Assembly: GCA_965221985.1 (NCBI GenBank)
Contig: OZ244928.1
Coordinates: 3,348,001 to 3,412,000 of the forward strand
From: J054 sp965221985
Lineage (GTDB): Bacteria; Pseudomonadota; Gammaproteobacteria; Steroidobacterales; GCA-2729495
Reading direction: 5' to 3'
DNA length: 64,000 nucleotides
This document shows, piece by piece, positions 8,867-16,630 of the stretch (positions are counted from its first letter, which is position 1; every line of letters starts with the position of its first letter). The position numbers and the translations under genes are program-made. A model generated the notes under the pieces. The model did no database searches. It saw nothing but the letters and a program-made list of their open reading frames with translations, and was not told where the DNA came from.

Positions 8867-9382
8867 TTACTCGCCCAACAAGATTTCTATTTCTTGCGCA
8901 TAGGCGGCGATGTCGGCGGGACGAAAGCCTTTGTGGATATAGCGCAGAGTCCCGTGGGGATCGATCAATACCGTCAACGGTAATTTGCCCGGATCATAGG
9001 TACGTGCCACGCGTTTGGCGTCATCCAACAGCACGGGAAAACTGACATTGCCGGCAGCGTCGCGTGTTTTTTCAGGCTTGGAATCCACACTGACCGTTAA
9101 CACCTGCAAGCCGGCATCACCGTAGCGCGCGGTGAGCCCGCTGAGTTGCGACAACTGCTCGCGGCAGCTACCACACCAACTGGCCCAAAAACTCAGTAGC
9201 ACAACCTGGCCGCGGTATTCGCTCAAGCGCAAATTGCTGCCCGTCAAAGATTTCAGGGCAAAGTCCGGTGCAGCATCGCCGGTGGTGATACGGCCCGTCG
9301 CCGAGGAGATGAGCAATAGCGAACAAAGCAAGGCCACGACTATTCGTCGCAGGACAGCTATTGCAGCGGGAAATGTTTTCAT
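8867..9382 (-). CDS. TlpA-like periplasmic thiol-disulfide redoxin (first gene after the riboswitch)
   Basis: Thioredoxin-fold AhpC/TSA-Redoxin-type protein of about 171 residues with an N-terminal membrane/signal segment (VVALLCSLLLISSATG). The active-site motif is FWASWCGSCREQL, a CxxC pair in the TlpA/ResA context, followed by the cis-Pro region KLPLTVLIDPHGTLRYIHKG. The ATG at 9382 (MKTFPAAIA) is favoured by AGG seven bases upstream; ATG at 9388 is possible. Expected to reduce or reshuffle disulfides in the periplasm. Its long leader contains a cyclic di-GMP-I riboswitch, making it the first gene of the riboswitch-controlled operon. The CGSC spacer is less usual than CGPC. Confidence 0.88.
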   Translation of the reverse strand: MKTFPAAIAVLRRIVVALLCSLLLISSATGRITTGDAAPDFALKSLTGSNLRLSEYRGQVVLLSFWASWCGSCREQLSQLSGLTARYGDAGLQVLTVSVDSKPEKTRDAAGNVSFPVLLDDAKRVARTYDPGKLPLTVLIDPHGTLRYIHKGFRPADIAAYAQEIEILLGE

Positions 9383-9465
9383 TGTCATGCCTGTACCAAC
9401 CAAAGAACTCGGCAGGCAGGGACTGTGCGCGCAAACAAGCCGGCCGCGACAACAGCGGGATTCGA

Positions 9466-9550
9466 CTTGGCAGCCCCGCCATCCTAGGCGTGGTAAACGC
9501 CCGTAGACCGGTGGCTTTGCGTCCCCGCCTTTCAGCAGGTTTGCCCTAAT
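9466..9550 (-). ncRNA. Cyclic di-GMP-I riboswitch (GEMM), c-di-GMP-type
   Basis: Read on the minus strand, the conserved core is present in order: AGGGCAAACC (9547 to 9538), a short hairpin closed by a GAAA tetraloop, GGGACGCAAAGCC (about 9525 to 9513), CCGGTCTA, and a second stem ending AGGATGGCGGGGCTGCC near 9470. This follows the known Vibrio Vc2 aptamer closely, including the tetraloop and its receptor-side stem. The base aligned to Vc2 position 20 is G, which fits c-di-GMP rather than the cGAMP-sensing variant. It lies about 85 bases upstream of the TlpA-like start. I could not define an expression platform; no T-run terminator was visible between aptamer and gene. Confidence 0.87.
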
Positions 9551-9599
9551 CTGACCGAAGAGACCCAGACCTCACGGCACTGGGCTTTAGTTTCTCGGC

Positions 9600-9627
9600 A
9601 CTAATGGTCGCAGGGCCGAGGGGTCAA
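9600..9627 (-). promoter_or_regulatory. Possible promoter for the riboswitch operon
   Basis: On the minus strand TTGACC (9627-9622) and ATTAGT (9605-9600) are separated by 16 bases. The -35 matches 5 of 6 consensus positions and the -10 only 3 of 6. The placement, about 50 bases before the aptamer, is suitable. A weak -10 beside an activator-like palindrome suggests activator dependence, which is inference. Confidence 0.35.
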
Positions 9628-9630
9628 TCC

Positions 9631-9646
9631 TGTGACGCCGGTCACG
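9631..9646. promoter_or_regulatory. CRP/FNR-family-like palindrome
   Basis: TGTGACGCCGGTCACG matches the CRP consensus TGTGA-N6-TCACA at 9 of 10 half-site bases. It lies immediately upstream of the candidate -35 of the riboswitch operon and about 85 bases past the aptamer. It is also just downstream of the apbE stop codon, so a role at apbE is unlikely. Single sites of this kind can arise by chance in GC-rich DNA. Confidence 0.4.
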
Positions 9647-9680
9647 AATCGCCGACACTTTAAGTAAAGGCCGCGGCTAG

Positions 9681-10649
9681 TTAGTGAGGATCAAGGCCGC
9701 TGGAGAAATGCAGCTGCCGTGCGGCATCGACAATCACGGCTTCGTAGCCATCGAGCGACTCAATGAGCTTCAGCCCCGCCTCTGGACCGAGGACGAACAG
9801 GCTGGTGGATAACCCGTCCGTCAAGGTCGCATCCGCACCGATGACGGTGACACTGCGCGAGGCGCGGGCGGAATCACCGCTACTTGGGCTGATAATGTGA
9901 TGGTAGCGTTGGCCGTCCTCATCGAAGAAGCGTTCGTAGTCGCCCGATGTCGAAATCGCTTCGTCACTGAGGGCCAAGCGCGTCACTAGATCAGTCTCGA
10001 CATCGGGATCGCGAATTCCCACGACCCAGGGTTTACCCCGGCGATCGCCCAGCAATCGCGTGTCGCCCCCGGCCGTCGCCAGGGCATGTTGCACGCCAGC
10101 CGCGCGCAATACACCTACCACGGACTCCACCGCATGTCCTTTGGCGATACCACCCAAATTGATGCGCACACCCTCACGCGCAAACGCGATGGCATGAACT
10201 TCTGGCCGCAACTCCACGAGTCGATAGTCAAGCGCAGCCAAGCCAGATTCGATTGCCGCGACATCAGGCCGCTCACGAGCCCGGAAATCATATAGCTGTC
10301 CAACGCTGTCATAGCTGATATCAAAGGCACCTTCCGTCAGTTCGCTGAGCTTCAAAGCTCGCGCGATGAGATCGTAAAGCTCTTGGGAAACAGGCACGGG
10401 CCGCGCAGCCGCATCTCGATTCACCCGCGAAATCTCCGACGACTCCCGATAGGTACTCATGGCCGCCTCGATTCGATCAAATTCCGACATTGCCAGCGCG
10501 ATAAGTTCGGCGGCCTTGGCCGGATCCGCGTGCCAAACTTGGACGTCGATACGGGTGCCCATTTTCTCTTGGTTCGCCGCGTGCCACTCGGCCTCAGCAG
10601 GTGAAAAAAGAGCCGCCAAGAGTAGCGGAATCAACAACTTGTATCGCAT
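9681..10649 (-). CDS. apbE: FAD:protein FMN transferase (ApbE)
   Basis: A 322-residue periplasmic protein of usual ApbE length. A Sec signal (to about residue 20, ending SPAEA) precedes the ApbE fold: MGTRIDVQVWH, a middle segment with AFDISYDSVGQLYDF, INLGGIAKGHAVE, the ATAGGDTRLLG flavin-binding loop and the metal-binding C-terminal ATLTDGLSTSLFVLG. Known reaction: FMN is moved from FAD onto Thr/Ser of exported proteins in a Dxx(S/T)GA(T/S)-like motif, using Mg2+. Its natural substrate is not adjacent. A DUF3570 protein encoded 3.8 kb away in the window (13303-14490) carries a similar motif and is proposed as a client. Divergent from lemA. Confidence 0.93.
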   Translation of the reverse strand: MRYKLLIPLLLAALFSPAEAEWHAANQEKMGTRIDVQVWHADPAKAAELIALAMSEFDRIEAAMSTYRESSEISRVNRDAAARPVPVSQELYDLIARALKLSELTEGAFDISYDSVGQLYDFRARERPDVAAIESGLAALDYRLVELRPEVHAIAFAREGVRINLGGIAKGHAVESVVGVLRAAGVQHALATAGGDTRLLGDRRGKPWVVGIRDPDVETDLVTRLALSDEAISTSGDYERFFDEDGQRYHHIISPSSGDSARASRSVTVIGADATLTDGLSTSLFVLGPEAGLKLIESLDGYEAVIVDAARQLHFSSGLDPH

Positions 10650-10718
10650 CAGGTGGCCCGGTCCTTGGTTTGGGGTATGCTCATCCCTGGCATTCTCGCA
10701 CGGAGAAAGGACAAGGAA

Positions 10719-11306
10719 ATGGGCATAGGTACTATCCTACTGATTATCATCGCCGTCATCGTGGCCATGGTGGTCGGCATCTACAACAAGCTGGTCTCCT
10801 CGCGAAACCGGGTTAAGAACGCATTCGCGCAAATTGATGTACAACTGACGCGCCGCTATGACCTGATTCCTAACTTGGTGGAAGCGGTTAAAGGCTATAT
10901 AAAACATGAACGGGAAACTTTGGAAGCCGTAATTAACGCGCGCAACGCCGCCGTGAACGGTTTACAAGCGGCGGCCGCTGATCCTTCCAATGCCGAAGCA
11001 ATCAAGTCCCTGACCAAGGCCGAAACAACTTTAGGCAGCACCTTGGGCCGATTATTCGCCCTGGCCGAAAGCTATCCTGACCTGAAAGCCAATCAAAACA
11101 TGTTGCAGTTACAAGAAGAGCTCGGCAGCACGGAAAACAAAGTGGCGTTTTCACGCCAGGCGTTTAACGATGCCGTGCTGAGCTACAACAATACCGTGGA
11201 AACTTTTCCGAACAATTTCATTGCCGGCATTTTCAATTTCGTGGCGGGTGATTTTCTGGATATCGGCGACACGGCGAAGCGCGAAAAACCCGAGGTCGCA
11301 TTCTAG
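10719..11306 (+). CDS. lemA: LemA family protein
   Basis: A 195-residue protein with one N-terminal membrane helix (ILLIIIAVIVAMVVGIYNKLV) and a helical domain with the LemA signature: NAFAQIDVQLTRRYDLIPNL, ESYPDLKANQNMLQLQEEL, and YNNTVETFPNNFIA. The ATG at 10719 (MGIGTI) is preceded by AAGGACAAGG; an upstream extension to 10653 has no support. LemA proteins commonly sit before an M48/HtpX-type protease, and that arrangement is seen here with a 12-base gap. The molecular role is unknown; it is linked to envelope proteolysis by association. Confidence 0.95.
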   Translation: MGIGTILLIIIAVIVAMVVGIYNKLVSSRNRVKNAFAQIDVQLTRRYDLIPNLVEAVKGYIKHERETLEAVINARNAAVNGLQAAAADPSNAEAIKSLTKAETTLGSTLGRLFALAESYPDLKANQNMLQLQEELGSTENKVAFSRQAFNDAVLSYNNTVETFPNNFIAGIFNFVAGDFLDIGDTAKREKPEVAF

Positions 11307-11318
11307 TTTAGGCCAGCT

Positions 11319-13262
11319 ATGGACTTTTTCGCCGCGCAGGAGCAATCCCGGCGCCGGACTCGCTGGCTAGTAATCGCCTACATGATCGCCACTGTGGCTG
11401 TGGTTGCCGCGGTGACCGCGATCTTTTCAACAGTGTGGCTGTGGAGCGAAATCTCGCCCATCCGGCCTGACGCCGCGTGGCTGAGCAATCGCTGGCAAAG
11501 TTTAGCGCTGATAGCTGCCGGTACGCTGGCGGTGATTGGCCTGGCAAGCCTGTTCCGGATTTTTAGCCTACGTGGCGGTGGATCCCGCGTGGCGCATGAC
11601 CTGGGTGGTACCAGCGTGTCTCCGGATACCAGCGACCCATTGCGACGACGCTTACGCAATGTGGTGGAGGAAATGGCCATCGCCTCCGGTGTGCCGGTAC
11701 CGGAAATTTTCGTGCTGGAACAAGAAGCAGGCATCAACGCGTTCGCCGCGGGCTACCAAGCCGAAGATGCGGCCGTTGCCGTGACGCGCGGCGCATTGGA
11801 ACAACTCGATCGCGATGAGCTGCAGGGTGTGATCGGGCATGAGTTTAGCCACATTCTCAACGGCGACATGCGTTTGAACATTCGTATGTTGGGTCCGCTG
11901 TTCGGCATCATGGTCATCGGCTTTGTGGGTCGCAGCATCATGCATAACTCACGCCTCGGCCGGTCCGTGAGCAGCAGCAGTAGTTCGCGAGGCAATGGCC
12001 TGGTCTTCATCATCGCGCTGGGCTTGGTGATTGTTGGCTGGGTGGGTGTCGCAGCGGCCCGCATCATTAAAGCCTCGGTATCACGGCAACGTGAATTTCT
12101 AGCCGACGCCTCAGCCGTGCAATTCACCCGCAACCCGCCGGGGCTAGCCGGTGCGCTGAAAAAAATTGGCGGCCTAAAAGATCAGTCGTATCTGCAACGC
12201 GCGGACAGCGAAGAAATCAACCATATGTTGTTCGCATCGGGTGCTGGCTTGGCCGGGCTATTCGCCACTCACCCGCCATTGGGCACCCGCATAGAGCGAC
12301 TAGACCCGAGCTTTACTGGCAGCTTCGTAGAAGCTCACAGCACTGCTGCCGAGCATGGCAGTGCGGCAGGCGTTGCCGGCATCGCCGCCGCGCAGGCGCA
12401 TGATGACACCTCATTTGGTCTCGATGCCGAGGACGTACCAGCCCAGGCCGGCAATCCGGACGCAGGACAGATTGCGGCCGCCCACAGCTTACATCGCAGC
12501 ATTCCACCGGGGATTTATCAGGCCGCTCATGATGACGAAGACTCGCTGCTGATGGCTTTGGCCTTAGTGTTGCATCCGGACGACGAACTTCGCGAAGGCC
12601 AATTGCATTATCTCGGTCAACAATTGGGTCCCACGCGCGCCGCACATGTTGCCTCCCTGCATGCGGATATCGGCAAACTCGGCAGCCACTATCGACTGCC
12701 TCTCCTCGATTTGGCCTTTCCCGCCATCAAGAGACGCCCCGATAGCCAGCTGGAATTTCTGATCAAGCTGGTCAATCACGTGGTCCGCATCGACAATCGG
12801 ATTGAACTGTTTGAGTACTGCCTATCGCGAATCCTGGGTGAAAGTCTGCGACGCGCCCAGGCACCCAGTTATCGCGCGCCCCGGATTCGCGACAAAGTAA
12901 CAGCCGACGGCTTGCGCACGGCCGTGCTGGATTTATTTGCCGTGTTAGCCCGCCATGGCCACGATGACCCCGCTACTGCTCAAGCTGCCTATGCCGCAGG
13001 ACTCAAGAGCCTAGGCCTGGCGGATTCTAGATCGCTAGAACAACAAGCCGCTGGGGACTGGCAAGAATCTTTGGACGATGCCTTGCCGGTGCTAGCCCGC
13101 TTACGGGCGAGAGACCGCCGGCGTCTGGTTGCCGCACTGGCCGTGACCGCCAGCCATGATGCCCGCATCACCATTGCCGAGAGCGAACTGCTGCGCGTGG
13201 TCTGCGCCGTCGTGGATTGCCCGCTACCACCGCTGTATGCCGATGAAGAGGCCCACGCCTAA
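11319..13262 (+). CDS. M48 family membrane metalloprotease (long HtpX-like)
   Basis: A 647-residue integral membrane zinc peptidase. Two helices near residues 17-43 and 61-80 come before the catalytic domain. The zinc motif HEFSH is at 174-178, two more helices lie around 188-205 and 222-242, and REFLADASA supplies the third zinc ligand. The PPLGTRIERLDPSF element typical of M48B is at about residue 316. The rest, roughly 330-647, is an uncommon helical C-terminal extension of about 300 residues, making the protein twice the size of E. coli HtpX. Likely function: turnover of damaged membrane proteins. Follows lemA by 12 bases in the same operon. Confidence 0.9.
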   Translation: MDFFAAQEQSRRRTRWLVIAYMIATVAVVAAVTAIFSTVWLWSEISPIRPDAAWLSNRWQSLALIAAGTLAVIGLASLFRIFSLRGGGSRVAHDLGGTSVSPDTSDPLRRRLRNVVEEMAIASGVPVPEIFVLEQEAGINAFAAGYQAEDAAVAVTRGALEQLDRDELQGVIGHEFSHILNGDMRLNIRMLGPLFGIMVIGFVGRSIMHNSRLGRSVSSSSSSRGNGLVFIIALGLVIVGWVGVAAARIIKASVSRQREFLADASAVQFTRNPPGLAGALKKIGGLKDQSYLQRADSEEINHMLFASGAGLAGLFATHPPLGTRIERLDPSFTGSFVEAHSTAAEHGSAAGVAGIAAAQAHDDTSFGLDAEDVPAQAGNPDAGQIAAAHSLHRSIPPGIYQAAHDDEDSLLMALALVLHPDDELREGQLHYLGQQLGPTRAAHVASLHADIGKLGSHYRLPLLDLAFPAIKRRPDSQLEFLIKLVNHVVRIDNRIELFEYCLSRILGESLRRAQAPSYRAPRIRDKVTADGLRTAVLDLFAVLARHGHDDPATAQAAYAAGLKSLGLADSRSLEQQAAGDWQESLDDALPVLARLRARDRRRLVAALAVTASHDARITIAESELLRVVCAVVDCPLPPLYADEEAHA

Positions 13263-13302
13263 TTTTCCTTCTCGATGGTTTTTGTGTCTTGAGCTAGCGC
13301 TG

Positions 13303-14490
13303 TTAAAACCAAAACGAGAAGAACAGCTGCATCACATCGGCATCAAAACTGTATAAGGGTTCCGCACCAGGATTACCGCCGACCGATAGGTTGCGAAAGT
13401 TGTCATAGTCGAAGGCGATGTGGTCATACATGAAGTTGACCGAGGCTTTATCGAGAAAATACCAACCGCTTTCAATAAAGTTATAGGAGACACCGAGCCG
13501 CAGGGTATTGCTCGAGAAACTGCTGAGTTCCTTGTCCCGTGCGAGAAAATTCTGGGCGTTTTCATAGGGAAATAGATCACTGTAGAAATCCGCCGCCGTC
13601 TGGGTATAGAAGCGGTACTTCAAATCGAAGGTCCATGCACCCACGGGCTGGGTATAGCCGATTTCGGAAGTATGTCCGTCAATTTCCCAGTCATCGGTGA
13701 AATAGCGATAGCCTAGGCTGACGGCCGCGCGGTACGGCAAGTGATAGCGCGCGTTCACAGCGGCGGCATTGCTCGTGCGCGTACGCGGATAGAGTTCGCT
13801 TTGATAACTATAGCCACGAGCACTATCGGAATCTGCATAGCGCACGCTGCGATAAGGATTATTCAGGAATCCTTCATCGGTAATGGTTTCAAGATTCAGC
13901 CCCACCAGCAGATTTCTGGTCAGCACCTGCGACAAACCCAGGCGGTAATGCTGACGATCAACATCGTCTTCAAATAGATTATCACCATTGCGCCGCACCG
14001 TATCAGCGCCCAAGCCAAAGCCCAGCGTGATGGTCGTCATACCGCCGAAAACTTCTTGACCAATACCAAAGTTCACCGAACTCGCTTCGTAATCGTCTTC
14101 TTCGCTACTGGTAAACGATAGGCTCAGGGTGGTGTCACCGCGCAAATAATCTAAGCCCAACGATGTTTGGGTACGCTCTTCGTCATAGGGGCTAGCTGTC
14201 GTTAATACATCGATGGAAGCACTGCTGACCGTGTCAACATAGTAATTGCCCGCAACGGAAAAACTCTCGCCGATACTCTTGCGCACCAGCAGCGACGGCC
14301 CGTCAATTTCCACACCACCACCATCATAAGAGTGGTACAGCACATCGGCACGATCCTCGGGCAGAACTGCCGCCTCTAGCCTCGACACGACCAGACTAAG
14401 CAAACCGAAAATCAGCGCTACCGCCGCCAAGACGATCGACGCGGACCGTTGCCGATCCAAACTGACTGCCGTGGACTCAGTTACAACCAC
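13303..14490 (-). CDS. DUF3570 outer-membrane beta-barrel protein, possible flavinylation target
   Basis: A 395-residue exported protein. I placed the start at the GTG at 14490, which has GGAGG five bases upstream and overlaps the end of the DUF4266 gene; the frame runs further up to 14547 without a better site. A hydrophobic signal (IVLAAVALIFGLLSLVV) is followed by alternating beta strands and a terminal aromatic residue (LFFSFWF), as in outer-membrane barrels. DUF3570 members have DUF4266 and ApbE neighbours. Near residues 86-92 it reads DTVSSAS, close to the ApbE acceptor pattern D-x-x-S-G-A-T/S. Flavin attachment is my inference; the family call is firm. Confidence 0.85.
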   Translation of the reverse strand: MVVTESTAVSLDRQRSASIVLAAVALIFGLLSLVVSRLEAAVLPEDRADVLYHSYDGGGVEIDGPSLLVRKSIGESFSVAGNYYVDTVSSASIDVLTTASPYDEERTQTSLGLDYLRGDTTLSLSFTSSEEDDYEASSVNFGIGQEVFGGMTTITLGFGLGADTVRRNGDNLFEDDVDRQHYRLGLSQVLTRNLLVGLNLETITDEGFLNNPYRSVRYADSDSARGYSYQSELYPRTRTSNAAAVNARYHLPYRAAVSLGYRYFTDDWEIDGHTSEIGYTQPVGAWTFDLKYRFYTQTAADFYSDLFPYENAQNFLARDKELSSFSSNTLRLGVSYNFIESGWYFLDKASVNFMYDHIAFDYDNFRNLSVGGNPGAEPLYSFDADVMQLFFSFWF

Positions 14491-14722
14491 AACCGCCTCC
14501 AGCACTGCCGGCCGCGCCACGCGAACCCTCGCGGGCTTCATACACATGATGCATATATGCCGTGGAAACAGGATGAGGGTCTAAACTCATGATGGGATCG
14601 GCCAAACGGTCACGTTCATAGGGTTTGACCCAAGGCTCAATACTGCAAGCCACCGTCTGGGTGACAATCACGACCAGCATTAATCCTCGCAGCATGCGTT
14701 TGGTCGAAGGCCAGCTATTCAT
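14477..14722 (-). CDS. DUF4266 small lipoprotein with GGGCGCN tail
   Basis: An 81-residue lipoprotein. The signal ends in a lipobox (IVTQTVAC), followed by the family core EPWVKPYERDRLADPIM and HHVYEAREGSRGA, and a Gly/Cys-rich C-terminus, GGGCGCN. This is the DUF4266 layout. The start could be ATG at 14722 or TTG at 14728; the upstream redoxin gene stops at 14730. It overlaps the DUF3570 start, indicating coupling. Two closely spaced Cys at the very end could bind metal or receive a modification, and the TlpA-type redoxin next door would be a natural partner for keeping them reduced. That is inference. Confidence 0.85.
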   Translation of the reverse strand: MNSWPSTKRMLRGLMLVVIVTQTVACSIEPWVKPYERDRLADPIMSLDPHPVSTAYMHHVYEAREGSRGAAGSAGGGCGCN

Positions 14723-14729
14723 AATCAAC

Positions 14730-15248
14730 TCAGCCTCGCTCCCGCACTAAAGATCTGATCTGATCTTGGTAGATATCTTCGTAGCCGTCTTGATAGCCGT
14801 GATGCAGATAGCGAAGATTACCCTGTCGATCCACTAAGACAGTGCTCGGCATCGCGGAAACTTCGTATAGCTTGCTCACCGCGTTGGCGGGATCGAAAAG
14901 AATTGGAAAACTCACCGGCGTTTCGGCGAGAAAGCGATCGGCATCACCCGAATCCTCCTCCACATTCACGCCCAAGAGCGTAAAACCGAGACGTGAATAA
15001 CGTTGATAAAGCTGCTCAAGTAAGGGCATTTCCTTGCGGCAGGGTCCGCACCAGGTAGCCCAAAAGTTGATGAGCACCACATCGCCCTTAAGGTCGGCCA
15101 GTGAAACCATCGTACCGTCACGCTTGGCTAGTCTGAACTCAGGCGCAGGCCCCGAAACAGAATCGTCTGCGACCAAAAAGCGACTAAAAAAGCCTGGTAG
15201 CAGCGACGTTAAAACGGCGCGGCGTCTAATGGGGTGGCGTGTTGGCAT
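14730..15248 (-). CDS. TlpA-family thioredoxin-like protein
   Basis: A 172-residue exported redoxin with a basic N-terminus (MPTRHPIRRRAVLTSLLPGF) that may be a Tat-like or plain signal, and a thioredoxin fold: FRLAKRDGTMVSLADLKGD, active site NFWATWCGPCRKEMP, and cis-Pro region VSAMPSTVLVDRQGN. AGGAG precedes the ATG by seven bases. The CGPC centre is that of TlpA/ResA/CcmG-like reductants that act on apocytochromes or other cysteine proteins in the periplasm. Here it sits between barrel proteins and DUF4266 in an operon whose first gene encodes a dihaem lipoprotein, so haem-protein maturation or DUF4266 thiol upkeep are both plausible. Confidence 0.9.
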   Translation of the reverse strand: MPTRHPIRRRAVLTSLLPGFFSRFLVADDSVSGPAPEFRLAKRDGTMVSLADLKGDVVLINFWATWCGPCRKEMPLLEQLYQRYSRLGFTLLGVNVEEDSGDADRFLAETPVSFPILFDPANAVSKLYEVSAMPSTVLVDRQGNLRYLHHGYQDGYEDIYQDQIRSLVRERG

Positions 15249-15257
15249 ATATATCTC

Positions 15258-15926
15258 CTAGAAAAAGAACGACAGCCCAAAGCTGAACTCAATGTTGTGG
15301 GTGGTTTTGTCTTTACCGAGCAGGTCGGTGTCGAAGAGATGGTCACGAACCTCAAAGTTCATGGCCAACCAATCGTTAGCCAGAACGCGATATCCAGCGC
15401 CGAAGGCCAGGGTAAAAAAGTCATCGTCGGCGAAGCTGGTATTGCCTGCACCGGCCAGCAGGTATAGCGCGCTATTGAATGCCCAGTTCTTGCCAATGAA
15501 CACTTCACCCGGCAGCAGGTTGTAGCCCAGTGAAATATCGTAGTATTCCAGCGTGCGTTGATCCTCTGACAATAGGGGTGCGCCACCGCTTAAAACCTCA
15601 AAGCTAGTTTCATCTGTATCCGTTTCACCGTAGGTACCCAGGACGAAGAAACTCTCGGAGATGTGGTAAGCCGCCCGCAGGCCCCAGCTTGAGTTGCTAC
15701 CAAAGTCTTCAACGCTCATCAGGCCGAAGCTCGCACCCAATTCGAAGTTCTCGCGATCAATTTTTGGTTCAGCCACATCCCGGCGCGCGACCTCAGGATT
15801 AACCACGGGCACTTCCGCATCCGCGGAATTGTCTTGCACGGGACGCCCGCCGCAGGCAATCAAACCCGTTAGAACCGCTAAGACCAGCGTCTGCTTCAAA
15901 AGAAAAATGAGAATCCTGCTTTCCAT
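15258..15926 (-). CDS. Outer-membrane beta-barrel lipoprotein
   Basis: A 222-residue protein with a lipoprotein signal (VLAVLTGLIACGG, Cys near residue 25), an acidic linker, and an eight-strand-like barrel from about residue 60 to the final FSFGLSFFF. The alternating pattern (GLRAAYHISESFFVLGTYGE, YYDISLGYNLLPGE) and terminal Phe resemble the outer-membrane beta-barrel domain family seen in myxobacteria and gammaproteobacteria. Its ATG lies inside the end of the SH3-barrel gene (31-base overlap) with GAGGA nine bases upstream. Sister barrel of the preceding protein, from which it may have arisen by duplication. Confidence 0.75.
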   Translation of the reverse strand: MESRILIFLLKQTLVLAVLTGLIACGGRPVQDNSADAEVPVVNPEVARRDVAEPKIDRENFELGASFGLMSVEDFGSNSSWGLRAAYHISESFFVLGTYGETDTDETSFEVLSGGAPLLSEDQRTLEYYDISLGYNLLPGEVFIGKNWAFNSALYLLAGAGNTSFADDDFFTLAFGAGYRVLANDWLAMNFEVRDHLFDTDLLGKDKTTHNIEFSFGLSFFF

Positions 15927-16627
15927 TCGCCGACTTCCTCGTTGTCGTCCCTGCTGGTAAATACCTTGTAAGCCTTATATTCAGCACGCAGCAGGAATCG
16001 CTTGCTGATATGAGTACGCAGCCCGAGGCCCGCGTTGGCCGTTTGGTCCCGGCGATCCTTGGCAGCAACCAGGGTTGCCTTGGGATCGATATTGAGCACG
16101 CCCGTGCCCAAGGTAAAAAATGGCGAAATTCGCCATTCAGGAAAAGGTTGATGCACGATGTTGGCGTTCACCATCCAGCCATTGGAAAACCGCCCGGTGA
16201 GGTGAGTACCGGAAAGTTCCGCAGACAAGTTAGGCGTGAACATGAAGGCGAGGTAGCTGGACACAGCATTCGCGCCATCGAAATCGCCCAGCTCAAAGCC
16301 CAGCTCCCAACGTCTTTGCAAATAGTCATCACGGTCGGGATTGATGATCTTCGCCGGCTGTCCGTCGAGCTGCACGGTGCCTTGCATGGCCTGTGCACTG
16401 GCCCAACCCTCTGTACCATCTGCGCTGCGCAGCTTGTACCAATCTGTGCGCTGCTTTAGCACTTGAATCTGCTCGCCGCGGTCGACCACGAAGAACACGG
16501 GATAACCACGGCCCGGGCCAGTGTGCAGCTCGATATAAGGGTCGGCGACAACCAGTTCGTAGTAGTCCTTCGCTTGTGCTATGGAATACATCGAGACACA
16601 CATGACAATGAAAACACCAATACGCAT
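15896..16627 (-). CDS. SH3 (SH3b)-domain outer-membrane barrel protein
   Basis: A 243-residue secreted protein. Signal peptide to about residue 19 (SIAQA), then a bacterial SH3 domain (residues 22-85: YIELHTGPGRGYPVFFVVDR, IQVLKQRTDWYKLRS, GWASAQAM) and a C-terminal barrel ending FSFFF. Bacterial SH3 domains usually bind cell-wall peptides, so the protein could tether the barrel to peptidoglycan. It starts three bases after the stop of the HzsA-like gene and overlaps the following barrel gene, so it belongs to one tight operon. No cargo can be named. Confidence 0.8.
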   Translation of the reverse strand: MRIGVFIVMCVSMYSIAQAKDYYELVVADPYIELHTGPGRGYPVFFVVDRGEQIQVLKQRTDWYKLRSADGTEGWASAQAMQGTVQLDGQPAKIINPDRDDYLQRRWELGFELGDFDGANAVSSYLAFMFTPNLSAELSGTHLTGRFSNGWMVNANIVHQPFPEWRISPFFTLGTGVLNIDPKATLVAAKDRRDQTANAGLGLRTHISKRFLLRAEYKAYKVFTSRDDNEEVGEWKAGFSFFF

Positions 16628-16630
16628 GAG

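Noticed and set aside
9466..9550. Riboswitch as a cGAMP-sensing (GEMM-Ib) variant
   Set aside because: The base aligned to Vc2 position 20 is G (AGGGCAAACC), which favours c-di-GMP. Sensors for cGAMP carry A there.
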